DNA of 49,491 nt, from positions 1 to 49,491 of the forward strand of contig JBFOMC010000042.1 of NCBI GenBank assembly GCA_040830565.1, given 5' to 3'. This DNA comes from JAFMPW01 sp040830565. Lineage in GTDB: Bacteria > Bacteroidota > Bacteroidia > Flavobacteriales > Flavobacteriaceae. Each line of letters opens with the position of its first letter. Positions within the stretch are counted from its first letter, which is position 1. Below the pieces are notes generated by a model. That model was not told the origin of the DNA. It did no database searches and saw only the letters and a program-made list of their open reading frames with translations. Positions 16,564 through 25,433 of the stretch are shown one piece after another. A program made the translations under genes and the position numbers.

Positions 16564-17250
16564 ATGCCGAAAATCAAGGTTCAGAATTTCCCTTTTCTAG
16601 TTTTTTGTCTTTTTTCTGTAATGGCATATGCCCACGGAGTAGACGAAGCAACCCAGTCGTTCCTATCTGGAAACAAAGGCATAGCATTTGGTCCGTTCCT
16701 TTACATAGGAGCAAAGCATATGATCACCGGATATGATCATCTCCTCTTTCTGGTGGGCGTTATTTTCTTCCTTTACAGAACGAGGGAAATCATCATTTAC
16801 GTGAGTTTCTTTACCATTGGGCACAGCTTAACGCTACTCTTTGGCGTATTGGCAAATATCAATGTAAATGCATATTTAATTGATGCCATTATTGCTTTGT
16901 CTATTGTATATAAAGGATTCGATAATCTCGGAGGATTTAAAAAATTCTTTGGTAAGCAGCCCAATACCAAGATGGCTGTCCTCATTTTTGGCTTGTTTCA
17001 CGGCTTTGGACTGGCCACAAAACTGCAGGAGTTCGAATTTGATCAAGAAGGCCTATTTGTAAACTTGCTCGGGTTTAACCTGGGAGTAGAAATAGGGCAA
17101 TTTTTGGCCCTTGGACTGGTACTTTTGGTCCTGGGGGTATGGAGGCGGTACAAAAGTTACATCAAGTTTTCGAACGTGACCAATGTACTCCTGATGGTAG
17201 CTGGATTTCTGCTACTCGGGTTTCAATTAACAGGATATTTCACTTCATAA
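16564..17250 (+). CDS. HupE/UreJ-family membrane protein
   Basis: 228 residues with an N-terminal signal-like segment ending AYAHG, then about six membrane spans. The family marks are KHMITGYDHLLFLVGV (residues 51-66, with H52, D58 and H59), FTIGHSLTL and GLFHGFGLA. HupE and UreJ proteins carry nickel or cobalt across the inner membrane for hydrogenase or urease. No such enzyme is in the window, so the metal and its use are open. It sits between a His-tailed lipoprotein and a membrane-anchor protein. Confidence 0.88.
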   Translation: MPKIKVQNFPFLVFCLFSVMAYAHGVDEATQSFLSGNKGIAFGPFLYIGAKHMITGYDHLLFLVGVIFFLYRTREIIIYVSFFTIGHSLTLLFGVLANINVNAYLIDAIIALSIVYKGFDNLGGFKKFFGKQPNTKMAVLIFGLFHGFGLATKLQEFEFDQEGLFVNLLGFNLGVEIGQFLALGLVLLVLGVWRRYKSYIKFSNVTNVLLMVAGFLLLGFQLTGYFTS

Positions 17251-17259
17251 AAAATACTG

Positions 17260-17904
17260 ATGGAAGAAAAAAACATGCCCACAATGAATAAAAAACAGCT
17301 CATTAGATCTGTTTTATTGGCTGCAGTTATTGGTGCCCTGGTTTTAGTAACGGCAGTGCTCCCGGCGGAATACAATATTGATCCTCTGGGAACCGGAAAA
17401 TTATTCGGCTTCAGCAGACTATATGTTTCAGAAGCGGACGATGCTGCTACCCCCTCTCCAGTGGCCACTACCCCCATCAAACGAAAGACCTTAAAAATTG
17501 AAAAGTTAGGGTCGCCGGCGAGCGTTCCTAAACCGTCTGAGGCTAACAATCCGCCCCCGGAAGAACAATTTGCCATGCAAGCAGACACCATTTTGGTTAC
17601 AGTACCTGCACGAAAGGGCGTTGAGTATAAGTTTAAATCCCTTAAACATGGGACGACCAAATATGATTGGACCACCTCGGATGCCTCAACAGTTTATATA
17701 GATTTTCATGGAGAAGTATTCCAGGAAGATCCTCCGGACAATGTTTTCTATGAAAGTTATACGCTTGCCTATGCTAACAATATGGCCGGAACTTTTACCG
17801 CACCTTTCGAGGGGAGACATGGTTGGTACTTTAGGAACGATACCAACGAAGATATCATTGTAACCCTACGACTTAAGGGACAATACCAACTGTTCGACAA
17901 GTAA
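17260..17904 (+). CDS. Transmembrane anchor protein of the HupE cassette
   Basis: 214 residues. After a short N-terminal tail comes one membrane span (about 17-36, VLLAAVIGALVLVTAVLP) and the phrase PAEYNIDPLGTGKLFG, then a proline-rich linker (55-100) and a beta-rich outer domain that includes VEYKFKSLKHGTTKYDWTTSD and GRHGWYFRN. I know a similar single-span protein, annotated as transmembrane anchor protein, that sits next to HupE in other bacteria. Its job is unknown. Start at 17260 aligns with that pattern (M-x4-MPT), although an ATG at 17275 has a better-placed purine run. Confidence 0.72.
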   Translation: MEEKNMPTMNKKQLIRSVLLAAVIGALVLVTAVLPAEYNIDPLGTGKLFGFSRLYVSEADDAATPSPVATTPIKRKTLKIEKLGSPASVPKPSEANNPPPEEQFAMQADTILVTVPARKGVEYKFKSLKHGTTKYDWTTSDASTVYIDFHGEVFQEDPPDNVFYESYTLAYANNMAGTFTAPFEGRHGWYFRNDTNEDIIVTLRLKGQYQLFDK

Positions 17905-18061
17905 GGACCCCTGAAACTCGTACAGCCAAAAAAGTTGTATACGAGCAAAAGCAACGGCCACAGGGCATAATTTCAGATGTTAAATCAGTTAAAAGTCCTT
18001 TAGCATACTAAAAATGTTACTTTAACGTTAATTTATTGTAAATAAATTGTAAATTTATGTT

Positions 18062-18193
18062 GTGAAACTCAAACGCTCCATAAGACATAGTATTAAAATC
18101 AAAGTTCGAAACCGCGTCAAAAACTTCGTGAATTACCTGAGAACCTATGCCCGTAACTATAGGTATTTTTTTTACGAGGTACTTAATGTCTAA
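18062..18193 (+). CDS. Possible small basic protein, 43 residues
   Basis: A GTG-started frame in the 291-base gap between the anchor gene and rsmG. It reads as a strongly basic, aromatic peptide: 12 Lys or Arg and one acidic residue, with MKLKRSIRHSIKIKVRNRVK first and YARNYRYFFYEVLNV at the end. It has no long hydrophobic span. There is no clear ribosome site, and it could be chance, but the amphipathic pattern is more regular than random sequence would give. It ends two bases from the rsmG stop on the other strand. Confidence 0.3.
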   Translation: MKLKRSIRHSIKIKVRNRVKNFVNYLRTYARNYRYFFYEVLNV

Positions 18194-18195
18194 GT

Positions 18196-18831
18196 TTATC
18201 CTTTATACTTCAAGGGCAGATATACCAATTTCTTTGTTTCAAAAAAAGGCTCTTTAAAGTGGTCTTTTAAGTCGAATACCTCAGCATTTTTATAGTTTTT
18301 GAGTTCCTCTTCAAGATCTCCCCCTTTGAGATATAAAATGCCATTCTTTATGGAGTGCACAGAATTTTTCTTGATCTTTCCTTTTACCCAATGCACAAAG
18401 GTGGGCATAGCGGCCACAGCCCTGCTTACAATAAAATCGAATTGTCCGTCCAGATCTTCCACTCTGCTGTGATAGGTCTGTACATTCTGTAATTCAAGGC
18501 CGCTAATCACTTCATCTACCACCTTTATTTTTTTCCCAATGGCATCCACAAGGCTAAACTTTACATTTGGGTATAAAATGGCCAAAGGCAGACCAGGAAA
18601 TCCTCCTCCCGTGCCTACATCCAAAACTTCTGCCCCATCTTTAAATTCAACATATTTAGATATACTTAAGGCATGTAATACGTGCCTTAAATAAAGTTCA
18701 TCTATATCCTTCCTGGAGACCACATTGATTTTTTTGTTCCAATCCTGGTACAATGGCGCTAATTTTATGAATTGTTGTCTTTGTTGGTCAGATAATTTGG
18801 GAAAATATTTGAATATTGTATCCACCTGCAT
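18196..18831 (-). CDS. rsmG: 16S rRNA (guanine-527-N7)-methyltransferase RsmG
   Basis: 211 residues, normal size. The SAM-binding motif EVLDVGTGGGFPGLPLA covers residues 68-84, with ELYLRHVLHALSI before it and FIVSRAVAAMPTF after it, all typical of RsmG (GidB). It methylates N7 of G527 in the 530 loop of 16S rRNA with S-adenosylmethionine. It is monocistronic here, divergent from the desaturase gene. Confidence 0.95.
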   Translation of the reverse strand: MQVDTIFKYFPKLSDQQRQQFIKLAPLYQDWNKKINVVSRKDIDELYLRHVLHALSISKYVEFKDGAEVLDVGTGGGFPGLPLAILYPNVKFSLVDAIGKKIKVVDEVISGLELQNVQTYHSRVEDLDGQFDFIVSRAVAAMPTFVHWVKGKIKKNSVHSIKNGILYLKGGDLEEELKNYKNAEVFDLKDHFKEPFFETKKLVYLPLKYKG

Positions 18832-18850
18832 TGTACCTTTGTTTTTTTTT

Positions 18851-18858
18851 CAAAAGTA
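18851..18858 (-). promoter_or_regulatory. -7 box for rsmG
   Basis: On the minus strand this reads TACTTTTG, an exact match to TAnnTTTG, 19 bases upstream of the rsmG start. The -33 TTG is not at an ideal distance. The spacing to the ATG suggests a short leader. Confidence 0.45.
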
Positions 18859-18935
18859 CTACTTTCACCAAGTAGTATTAAAAAGTCAGATATTGCGTTA
18901 TATTTACAGCGCACATAGCTAAAAGTTAAAAAACT

Positions 18936-20039
18936 ATGGATACATCCGCAATTAGGTTTTCCCGAAAAGATTCTGCACAATTTTTTAAAACCTTAAACAA
19001 AAGAGTAAACGATTATTTTAAGGAAAACAAAATCAAAAAAACGGGAAACTGGAAATTGTACCTAAAAACTGCGGTAATGTTTGCCATCTTTCTTACCCCC
19101 TATTTTTTGATCTTAACCCTTAACCTTCCTAATTGGGCTAATATTCTCCTTACTATAGTTATGGGTGTTGGGATGGCAGGTGTTGGTATGAACGTTATGC
19201 ACGATGGTAACCACGGTTCCTATTCGACCAAGAAATGGGTAAATAAATTAATGGGCGGTACTATTTATATTCTTGCGGGTAACGTCTATAATTGGCAGGT
19301 GCAGCACAATGTGCTTCACCACACCTACACCAATATTCATAACCATGACGAAGATCTTGAGGCCGGTCGGGTACTGCGCTTTTCAAAACATGCAAAGTGG
19401 CATCGTTTTCATAAGTTTCAGCATTATTACTCCATTTTTCTCTATGGATTATTGACCTTCAATTGGGCCATCACTACTGATTTCATGCAAATGTATCGAT
19501 ATACCAAACGCAAACTGTCCTATGGAAAGCTTCCAAATCCGTTTATGAACTGGAGTTTATTAGTAGCCACCAAATTAATTTACCTCGCTATTTGGATTGT
19601 ACTTCCCATGCTGATCTTGGATATTGCCTGGTGGAAAATTCTCATTGGCTTTTTTATCATGCACTACGTGGCAGGTGTGATATTAAGTGTGGTGTTTCAA
19701 TTAGCCCATGTAGTTGATGAGGCAGAGACTCCCCTACCAGAAAAAGACGGCACTATGAAGAATACCTGGGCTATCCATCAACTCGCAACTACAGTAAATT
19801 TTGGTACCAGGAATAGGATAGTTAACTGGTTTACCGGCGGATTAAACCATCAGGTAGAACATCACATCTTCCCAAATATCAGTCATATTCATTACACAAA
19901 AATCTCTAAAATTGTGAAACAAACGGCAAAGGAATTTAATTTGCCCTACAATGAATACAGAACTACGAGAAAAGCTATAATTTCGCACTTCAGACATTTA
20001 AAGGAACTGGGTAAAAAGCCGGTCTTGCAATACCAATAA
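18936..20039 (+). CDS. Front-end-type fatty acid desaturase
   Basis: 367 residues, membrane bound. The three His boxes are HDGNH at 89-93, HNVLHH at 124-129 and QVEHH near 306-310. A third box that begins with Gln (QxxHH) marks front-end and acyl-lipid desaturases. Hydrophobic spans lie near 45-65, 70-85 and 205-250. It inserts a cis double bond into acyl chains, probably to control membrane fluidity, using a di-iron centre. No cytochrome b5 domain is fused, so an external ferredoxin or similar carrier must supply electrons. The position of the double bond cannot be read from sequence. Confidence 0.9.
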   Translation: MDTSAIRFSRKDSAQFFKTLNKRVNDYFKENKIKKTGNWKLYLKTAVMFAIFLTPYFLILTLNLPNWANILLTIVMGVGMAGVGMNVMHDGNHGSYSTKKWVNKLMGGTIYILAGNVYNWQVQHNVLHHTYTNIHNHDEDLEAGRVLRFSKHAKWHRFHKFQHYYSIFLYGLLTFNWAITTDFMQMYRYTKRKLSYGKLPNPFMNWSLLVATKLIYLAIWIVLPMLILDIAWWKILIGFFIMHYVAGVILSVVFQLAHVVDEAETPLPEKDGTMKNTWAIHQLATTVNFGTRNRIVNWFTGGLNHQVEHHIFPNISHIHYTKISKIVKQTAKEFNLPYNEYRTTRKAIISHFRHLKELGKKPVLQYQ

Positions 20040-20053
20040 AGCAATAAATTAGC

Positions 20054-21238
20054 ATGAACAACCAACTATCCGATAGAATCAACAGCATGTCAACATCGGC
20101 CACCTTGGCTATGGCGGCAAAAGCAAGGGAGTTAAGAAATGAGGGGAAAGACATCATAGGACTGAGTCTGGGAGAACCGGATTTTAATATTCCTGATTTT
20201 GTCAAGGATGCTGCCAAACAAGCGGTAGATGATAACTATAGCAGCTACTCTCCTGTAGACGGTTACGCAGATCTTAAACAAGCCATTTCCAATAAATTTA
20301 AAAGGGATAATAACTTAGATTATGCACTAAACCAGATCGTAGTTTCAACTGGAGCCAAGCAGGCCCTGGCTAATATAGCCATGGTAATGCTCAACAAAGG
20401 AGATGAGGTGATCCTACCTGCTCCTTTTTGGGTGAGTTACAGCGATATAGTGAAATTGGCGGAAGGAGTTCCTGTACAGGTTCCTACTTCTATTGAAACG
20501 GATTTTAAAATGACACCCGGACAGTTAGAGGCCGCCATTAGTCCGAGAACCAAAATGATCTGGTTCAGCTCTCCTTGTAACCCAAGCGGATCTGTCTATA
20601 GCAAAGCTGAACTAGAAGGGCTGGCACAAGTCCTCAGAAACCATCCTGATATTTTTGTGGTTTCAGATGAAATTTATGAGCATATCAACTTTGTAGGAGG
20701 GCACGTAAGTATTGCCGGTATTGATGGGATGTATGAGCGTACCATTACGGTAAATGGAGTTTCGAAGGCATTTGCTATGACCGGCTGGAGAATAGGGTAT
20801 ATGGGCGGTCCGGATTGGATAGCCAAGGCCTGCACAAAATTTCAGGGACAAGTAACCAGTGGTGCAAATGCTATCGGACAAAGAGCAACCATCACTGCTT
20901 TGGAAGCCCCAGTGAGTAAAATAAAGTACATGATCGACGAGTTTCATGAAAGGCGCGATCTCTTGCTAAAACTTCTCGGAGAAATCGAAGGATTTCAGCT
21001 CAATGTACCGGAGGGTGCTTTTTATGTCTTTCCTGATATTTCAGAATTTTTTGGAAAGACCCTTAGAGGCACTACAATAAACAACGCATCAGACTTTGCC
21101 ATGTACCTATTGGAAGAAGCTAAGGTGGCCACAGTAACCGGGGAAGCATTTGGAAATCCAAATTGTATCCGTATCTCTTATGCTGCCTCTGAAAAGGAGC
21201 TAATAGAGGCCGTAAGGAGAATTAAGGAAGTAGTTTAG
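20054..21238 (+). CDS. aspC: Pyridoxal-phosphate aspartate aminotransferase (class I, Ib-type)
   Basis: 394 residues. GLSLGEPDFN near residue 35, FSSPCNPSGSVYS near 170-182, VSDEIYEHI, the PLP Lys in NGVSKAFAMTGWRIGY near residue 238 and the substrate Arg in CIRISYA near 373 are all those of subgroup Ib aspartate transaminases. The reaction is aspartate plus 2-oxoglutarate to oxaloacetate plus glutamate, with possible activity on other amino acids. Fourteen bases after the desaturase, so possibly co-transcribed. Confidence 0.9.
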   Translation: MNNQLSDRINSMSTSATLAMAAKARELRNEGKDIIGLSLGEPDFNIPDFVKDAAKQAVDDNYSSYSPVDGYADLKQAISNKFKRDNNLDYALNQIVVSTGAKQALANIAMVMLNKGDEVILPAPFWVSYSDIVKLAEGVPVQVPTSIETDFKMTPGQLEAAISPRTKMIWFSSPCNPSGSVYSKAELEGLAQVLRNHPDIFVVSDEIYEHINFVGGHVSIAGIDGMYERTITVNGVSKAFAMTGWRIGYMGGPDWIAKACTKFQGQVTSGANAIGQRATITALEAPVSKIKYMIDEFHERRDLLLKLLGEIEGFQLNVPEGAFYVFPDISEFFGKTLRGTTINNASDFAMYLLEEAKVATVTGEAFGNPNCIRISYAASEKELIEAVRRIKEVV

Positions 21239-21290
21239 TACACATTCACCCAGAAGAATCAGGGAGAACCTTACACAGCCAGGTGCGAGT

Positions 21291-22781
21291 TTAGGTTTTT
21301 TTCCAAAAATAGGGACTGAGAAGAATAAGGACGGTAAAAAGCTCCAGTCGTCCCGCCAACATCAAAAAACCACACCACCATTTTCCTATATCAGGCAGTC
21401 CGTTGAAGTTGCTCAGGGGGTTTAGGCTCCCAAGAGCGGGACCCACATTTCCCAGTGCAGAGGCGGCCCCCCCAACTGCGGATATAAAATCCAAGCCTAC
21501 AAAACTAAGTACAAGGGCTCCAATGATAAACAATAACATATAAAGCACAAGAAAAGCAATGATGTTGTAAACAATGTGCTCCGTAACGGTTTTGTTGTTA
21601 AAACGAACCGGTATGATCGCACTGGGATGTAAAGTTCTCTTAAACTCGAGAAGGCCATTTTTAATGACCATGATATGCCGCATAACTTTAATACCCCCGG
21701 CCGTAGAACCTGCAGAACCTCCGCAAAACATCAATCCGAAAAAGAAAACCGTTAGGAAGGGTGTCCAGCTCGAAAAATCTGCAGACACAAAACCCGTTGT
21801 AGTTACGACTGCAGTAACCTGAAACAAAGCATGCCTGAAGGAACTCTCCCCTTCTCCAAGGACCATTGGATGATAGTCGGAAATTGGCACATTGGCCTTG
21901 GTATATACTACCACTGCTGTAAGTATGGTGAATGCCAGAATAAAGATGCTGTATATTTTTACCTTTCCGTCCCTTAAGGTTTTTTGCCTTTTGCCCTAAA
22001 AAGCAAAGAAGCTAAGTAAAAAATTGTTCCCAGATAAGAACAAAAAAAAGATGAAAATGTATTGGATCAACGGTGGATCATTCCAATGGGCCAGACTATC
22101 ATTTTTTGTTAAAAACCCTCCGGTAGAGAGGGTTGCCAAGGCATGGTTAATTGCATCAAAGAAGGACATCCCCGCCAGTTTAAGCAAGATCGTTTCAGCT
22201 ACGGTATATCCAAAATAGATGAACCACAATCGTTTTGCCGTATCCGTTATTCGGGGGTGTAGCTTATCGGTATTTGGACCGGGAGCTTCAGCTGAGAATA
22301 GCTGCATCCCACCGATACCTAAGAGCGGTAGAATAGCGATGGCGAGAACTATAATCCCCATACCGCCAATCCAATGTGTAAGACTTCGCCAAAAAAGAAT
22401 TCCCTCTGGCATGGCCTCAATATCTTCCAAAATGGAAGCACCGGTAGTCGTGTAGCCAGAAATGGTTTCAAAAAAGGCATTTGTAATCCCTGGGATCGCT
22501 CCGCTAAACAAATAAGGTAGCACTCCGGAGGCAGACATCACCAGCCATCCAAAAGTAACAATGATGTATCCTTCTTTGCTCTTCACTTCCTTCCTATGAC
22601 CTCTGGTAAAGAACATAGCCAATACCCCTGCAAATATTGTGGTTACAGCGGCAAGAGTAATAGCAAGGGTTGTTCCATCATCATAAATACCGCTTACAAT
22701 AGCTGCCAGGATCATAAAACATCCATTGCAAAGCAATAGCAGGCCCATGAGATGAAAGATGATTTTAAAATTAAGGCCCAT
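21291..22781 (-). pseudogene. trkH: TrkH potassium-uptake channel interrupted by an in-frame TAG stop
   Basis: Read through, the frame is 496 residues, a normal TrkH length, but codon 262 is TAG (plus-strand bases 21996-21998). The parts on both sides are in the same frame with no other stop, so this is not a frameshift. All four selectivity-filter loops are kept: TTTGA at 112-116, STGGF at 219-223, TTTGF at 327-331 and GNVGP at 444-448; two lie before the stop and two after. TrkH forms the potassium-conducting subunit gated by TrkA, whose gene lies one base upstream. As it stands only a half channel would be made. Possible readings are a recent nonsense mutation, a sequence error, or suppression. 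A GTG or later ATG could start a second half-protein, but no ribosome site is evident. Confidence 0.88.
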
Positions 22782-22782
22782 A

Positions 22783-24132
22783 TTAAAGGAAAAGCTTTTC
22801 TATCTTGGAAATAGATCTCGGCAAACAACAAACCACTACCCTATCACCTTCGGTAATCTTAAAATCTCCCAGCGCAATTATCCCTTCGCCATTTCGGATT
22901 ACTCCACCAATAATGGCAGTCCTGGGAAAATCTAGTTCTTTGATGATGCAGCCATTCACTTTTGAAGTGGGTTTAACTATAAACTCGAGTATCTCAGCAT
23001 TGAGGTTATTTAAACGAGTCAAAGCCACCACCTCTCCCTTTCTAATATATCTGAATATATTGTTCGCAGCTAATAACTTCTTATTAATAAGGGTATCTAC
23101 GCCTATGGACTGGGAAAGCTGAAAATAGTCCATATTCTCTACCATAGCGATGGTTTTCTTTATGTTCTTAGACTTGGCTACAAGGCAAGACATTATATTG
23201 GTTTCAGAATTGCCTGTAACTGCCACAAAGGCGTCCATAGATTCCAGACTCTCCTCTTCAAGAAGTTCGACGTTACGGCAATCTCCGTTTATCACCAGGG
23301 CATTAGGAAGACCATCTGCTATTTCAAAAGCTTTGGCCTTATCCTTCTCTATAAGTTTAACATTGAACTTGGCATCACAGAGGTCCCGAGCCGCTTTAAA
23401 ACCTACACTGCTTCCTCCTAAAACCATCACATTCTTAATCTCTTCCTTCTTTTTACCTGTAAGTTTGTAGAGTTCTTCAACGCCCTCTTTATCCGTGACA
23501 AAGTAGACCTGATCATCTTCCTTAAACACCGTATCCCCTCTTGGGATCACAGTAAACTGAGTTCCCCTCCTTTGCAGGGCTATAGGCATAAAATGCAAGC
23601 CAGGATATATTCTTGCTGCTTCCTTTACCATTTTCCCAACAAAAGGTGCAGTCTTGGGTAAGGATACCCCTAGCATGATCAACAAGCCTTCTTCAAATTC
23701 ATAGGTATCGTTAAAGGCAGATTGGTCTATCAATAACCTAATCTCGGCTGCTGCCAACTCTTCAGGGGATATAAGCTCGTCTATCCCCAATTCAGAAAAC
23801 TTTATAGTTTCCCTATTATCAATAAATTCAGTGTTAGAGACACGAGCTATAGTCCTTTTGCAACCCAGTTGCTTTGCCAGCATACAGAGGGTGATGTTTG
23901 TAGTTTCAGAGGAGGTCACCCCAATCACGAGATCAGAATTTGCCACCTCTGCTTCTTGTAATAGAGAGATTGACGTTGCATCTCCTCTTAGTACTCTAAT
24001 GTCAAGATGACTGTCAGCATAGGCCAGGCTCTCCTTATGCGGATCAATCAAGGTGATGTCCTGTGCCTCATAGGACAATAACTTGGCCAAATGAAAGCCA
24101 ACTTCACCGGCACCCGCTATTAAGATCTTCAT
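22783..24132 (-). CDS. trkA: TrkA potassium-uptake regulator, two RCK units
   Basis: 449 residues with two tandem Rossmann units. The first has GAGEVG at residues 7-12 and the acidic ribose-binding residue in LIDPHK near 30; the second has VLGGSSVGFKAARDL near 233-248 and LIEKDKAK. Each is followed by a TrkA_C regulatory domain (GVSLPKTAPFVGKMVKEA and the closing TSKVNGCIIKELDFP stretch). It senses nucleotides, NAD(H) or ATP/ADP, and gates TrkH. One base separates it from trkH, which it precedes in an operon read on the minus strand. Confidence 0.93.
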   Translation of the reverse strand: MKILIAGAGEVGFHLAKLLSYEAQDITLIDPHKESLAYADSHLDIRVLRGDATSISLLQEAEVANSDLVIGVTSSETTNITLCMLAKQLGCKRTIARVSNTEFIDNRETIKFSELGIDELISPEELAAAEIRLLIDQSAFNDTYEFEEGLLIMLGVSLPKTAPFVGKMVKEAARIYPGLHFMPIALQRRGTQFTVIPRGDTVFKEDDQVYFVTDKEGVEELYKLTGKKKEEIKNVMVLGGSSVGFKAARDLCDAKFNVKLIEKDKAKAFEIADGLPNALVINGDCRNVELLEEESLESMDAFVAVTGNSETNIMSCLVAKSKNIKKTIAMVENMDYFQLSQSIGVDTLINKKLLAANNIFRYIRKGEVVALTRLNNLNAEILEFIVKPTSKVNGCIIKELDFPRTAIIGGVIRNGEGIIALGDFKITEGDRVVVCCLPRSISKIEKLFL

Positions 24133-24343
24133 CTATAAATACTATTTATTTGTATACATCCTGTAGCCAGGATCCGGGAGGAAGGCCCGTGCGTCATTAA
24201 GCTACTAAAGCTCATTACTTAGATGTTTGCAAAGTGTGCGGATGCAAAATTACGCAAATAATAGTTGATTCCTGAGTATTGCTACTTAATTCTTAATCGA
24301 CCATCACAAAATACCAGGTACTATTCATTGGAACAGGTTCGAT

Positions 24344-24364
24344 GCTCGAAGCTCGCGGCTCGAG
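24344..24364. repeat. Three GC-rich heptads
   Basis: GCTCGAA, GCTCGCG and GCTCGAG in direct tandem. GC-rich, unlike the other heptads in this region, so it is a separate unit. Confidence 0.6.
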
Positions 24365-24415
24365 GTGGTCTGCAATAGCCAATTTCGCCAACTGTTACTG
24401 CATATCGCTACTGCA

Positions 24416-24457
24416 CACTGTTTACTAATTACTGATTACTAATGACTAATTACTCTT
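24416..24457. repeat. Degenerate TACTAAT heptads
   Basis: Units CACTGTT, TACTAAT, TACTGAT, TACTAAT, GACTAAT and TACTCTT follow one another in phase. They are of the same type as the array at 24576-24673. Confidence 0.7.
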
Positions 24458-24575
24458 AAACTGCATGCAAATTGCAGTTTCAAAAGCTATCTTGAAATGG
24501 GGAGGGGCTAGAAGTCCCTAAAACAAAACACTCTTTTCGTACCTAAATATAAAATCACCGATAGCTACTTAATAC

Positions 24576-24673
24576 CTTCTGCTTACCGCTTATTACATAC
24601 CGCTAATGCCTACTGTTTACTGTTTACTGTTTACTAATTACTGATTACTGATTACTGATTACTGATTACTAAA
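24576..24673. repeat. Heptad array with units TACTGTT and TACTGAT
   Basis: From 24611 there are three TACTGTT, one TACTAAT, four TACTGAT and one TACTAAA. The 35 bases before it keep a 7-base period in worn form (CTTCTGC, TTACCGC, TTATTAC, ATACCGC, TAATGCC). The array stops six bases before the -7 box of ubiE. Confidence 0.85.
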
Positions 24674-24678
24674 TAAAG

Positions 24679-24686
24679 TATCTTTG
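24679..24686 (+). promoter_or_regulatory. -7 box of ubiE-porT
   Basis: TATCTTTG fits TAnnTTTG exactly and lies 15 bases before the ATG at 24701. The heptad array occupies the place of the -33 element, and no TTG is present there, so copy number of the heptads could alter the promoter, though this is inference. Confidence 0.5.
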
Positions 24687-24700
24687 CCCAAAATTTGCTT

Positions 24701-25429
24701 ATGGCTAAAAAAGTGATCCCCTATAAAGACTCCGAACTGGGTAAAAAAGAGCAGGTTACCCAAATGTTCGATACCATTTCAAAAAATTACGACGGACTCA
24801 ATAGAGTGATTTCCTTTGGGATCGATGTAAGGTGGAGAAAACGAGTTGTGGCGATTCTGAAAAAAAAGCAACCGGACACTATCTTGGATATTGCCACAGG
24901 TACCGGGGATCTGGCCATTAATTTAACCAAAACGGGCGCAAAAAGGATCGTTGGTCTGGATATCTCTCCGGGTATGCTGGAGGTAGGTAAGGTAAAGGTT
25001 AAGGAAAAAAGGCTTCAGGATACCATAGAGATGGTAGTGGGGGATAGTGAAAATCTTGATTTTCCGGACGAGCATTTTGATGCCGTAACGGTGGCCTTTG
25101 GGGTTCGAAACTTCGAAAATCTCGAGAAAGGCCTTTCCGAGATATATCGTGTCTTGAGACCTGGAGGTACCTTTGTTGTTCTTGAAACCTCAGTCCCGGT
25201 AAAAACGCCTTTTAAGCAAGGATATCAACTTTATTGCAGATATTTACTACCCGCTATTGGCAAACTCTTCTCAAAAGACAAGTCGGCCTACAAGTACCTC
25301 AGCGAATCGGCCGCAGTTTTCCCACATGGAAAGGATTTCAACAATATTTTAGGAAAAATCGGGTTTATAGCTATGGAGAACAAGCCCCAGACATTCGGGG
25401 TGGCATCTATATATGTGGCTACAAAATAA
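24701..25429 (+). CDS. menG: Demethylmenaquinone methyltransferase UbiE/MenG
   Basis: 242 residues from ATG 24701; a TTG at 24695 is in frame but less likely. SAM motif DTILDIATGTGDLAI near 60-75, NYDGLNRVISFGID near 32-46 and VLRPGGTFVVLETSVP are the UbiE signatures. It methylates demethylmenaquinone to menaquinone, the usual respiratory quinone of Flavobacteriia. It is joined to porT, four bases downstream, an order I recall as conserved in the group. Confidence 0.94.
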   Translation: MAKKVIPYKDSELGKKEQVTQMFDTISKNYDGLNRVISFGIDVRWRKRVVAILKKKQPDTILDIATGTGDLAINLTKTGAKRIVGLDISPGMLEVGKVKVKEKRLQDTIEMVVGDSENLDFPDEHFDAVTVAFGVRNFENLEKGLSEIYRVLRPGGTFVVLETSVPVKTPFKQGYQLYCRYLLPAIGKLFSKDKSAYKYLSESAAVFPHGKDFNNILGKIGFIAMENKPQTFGVASIYVATK

Positions 25430-25433
25430 AAGA

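Larger units (their letters stand above)
24133..24700. other. Intergenic region between trkA and ubiE, largely heptad repeats
   Basis: About 570 bases without a convincing gene. It holds three clusters of 7-base units (entries below) and, near 24175-24300, AT-rich sequence with no clear motif. It also carries the -7 box of ubiE. It separates two divergent operons. Confidence 0.7.

Noticed and set aside
21915..21995. Frameshift as the cause of the split trkH
   Set aside because: The two halves are in the same frame and the 27 codons between are open and read as a TrkH-like stretch (DGKVKIYSIFILAFTILTAVVVY). Only one stop codon breaks it.
21291..22781. General reassignment of TAG in this genome
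   Set aside because: TAG ends many other genes in the window at the expected place, followed by terminators or other genes.
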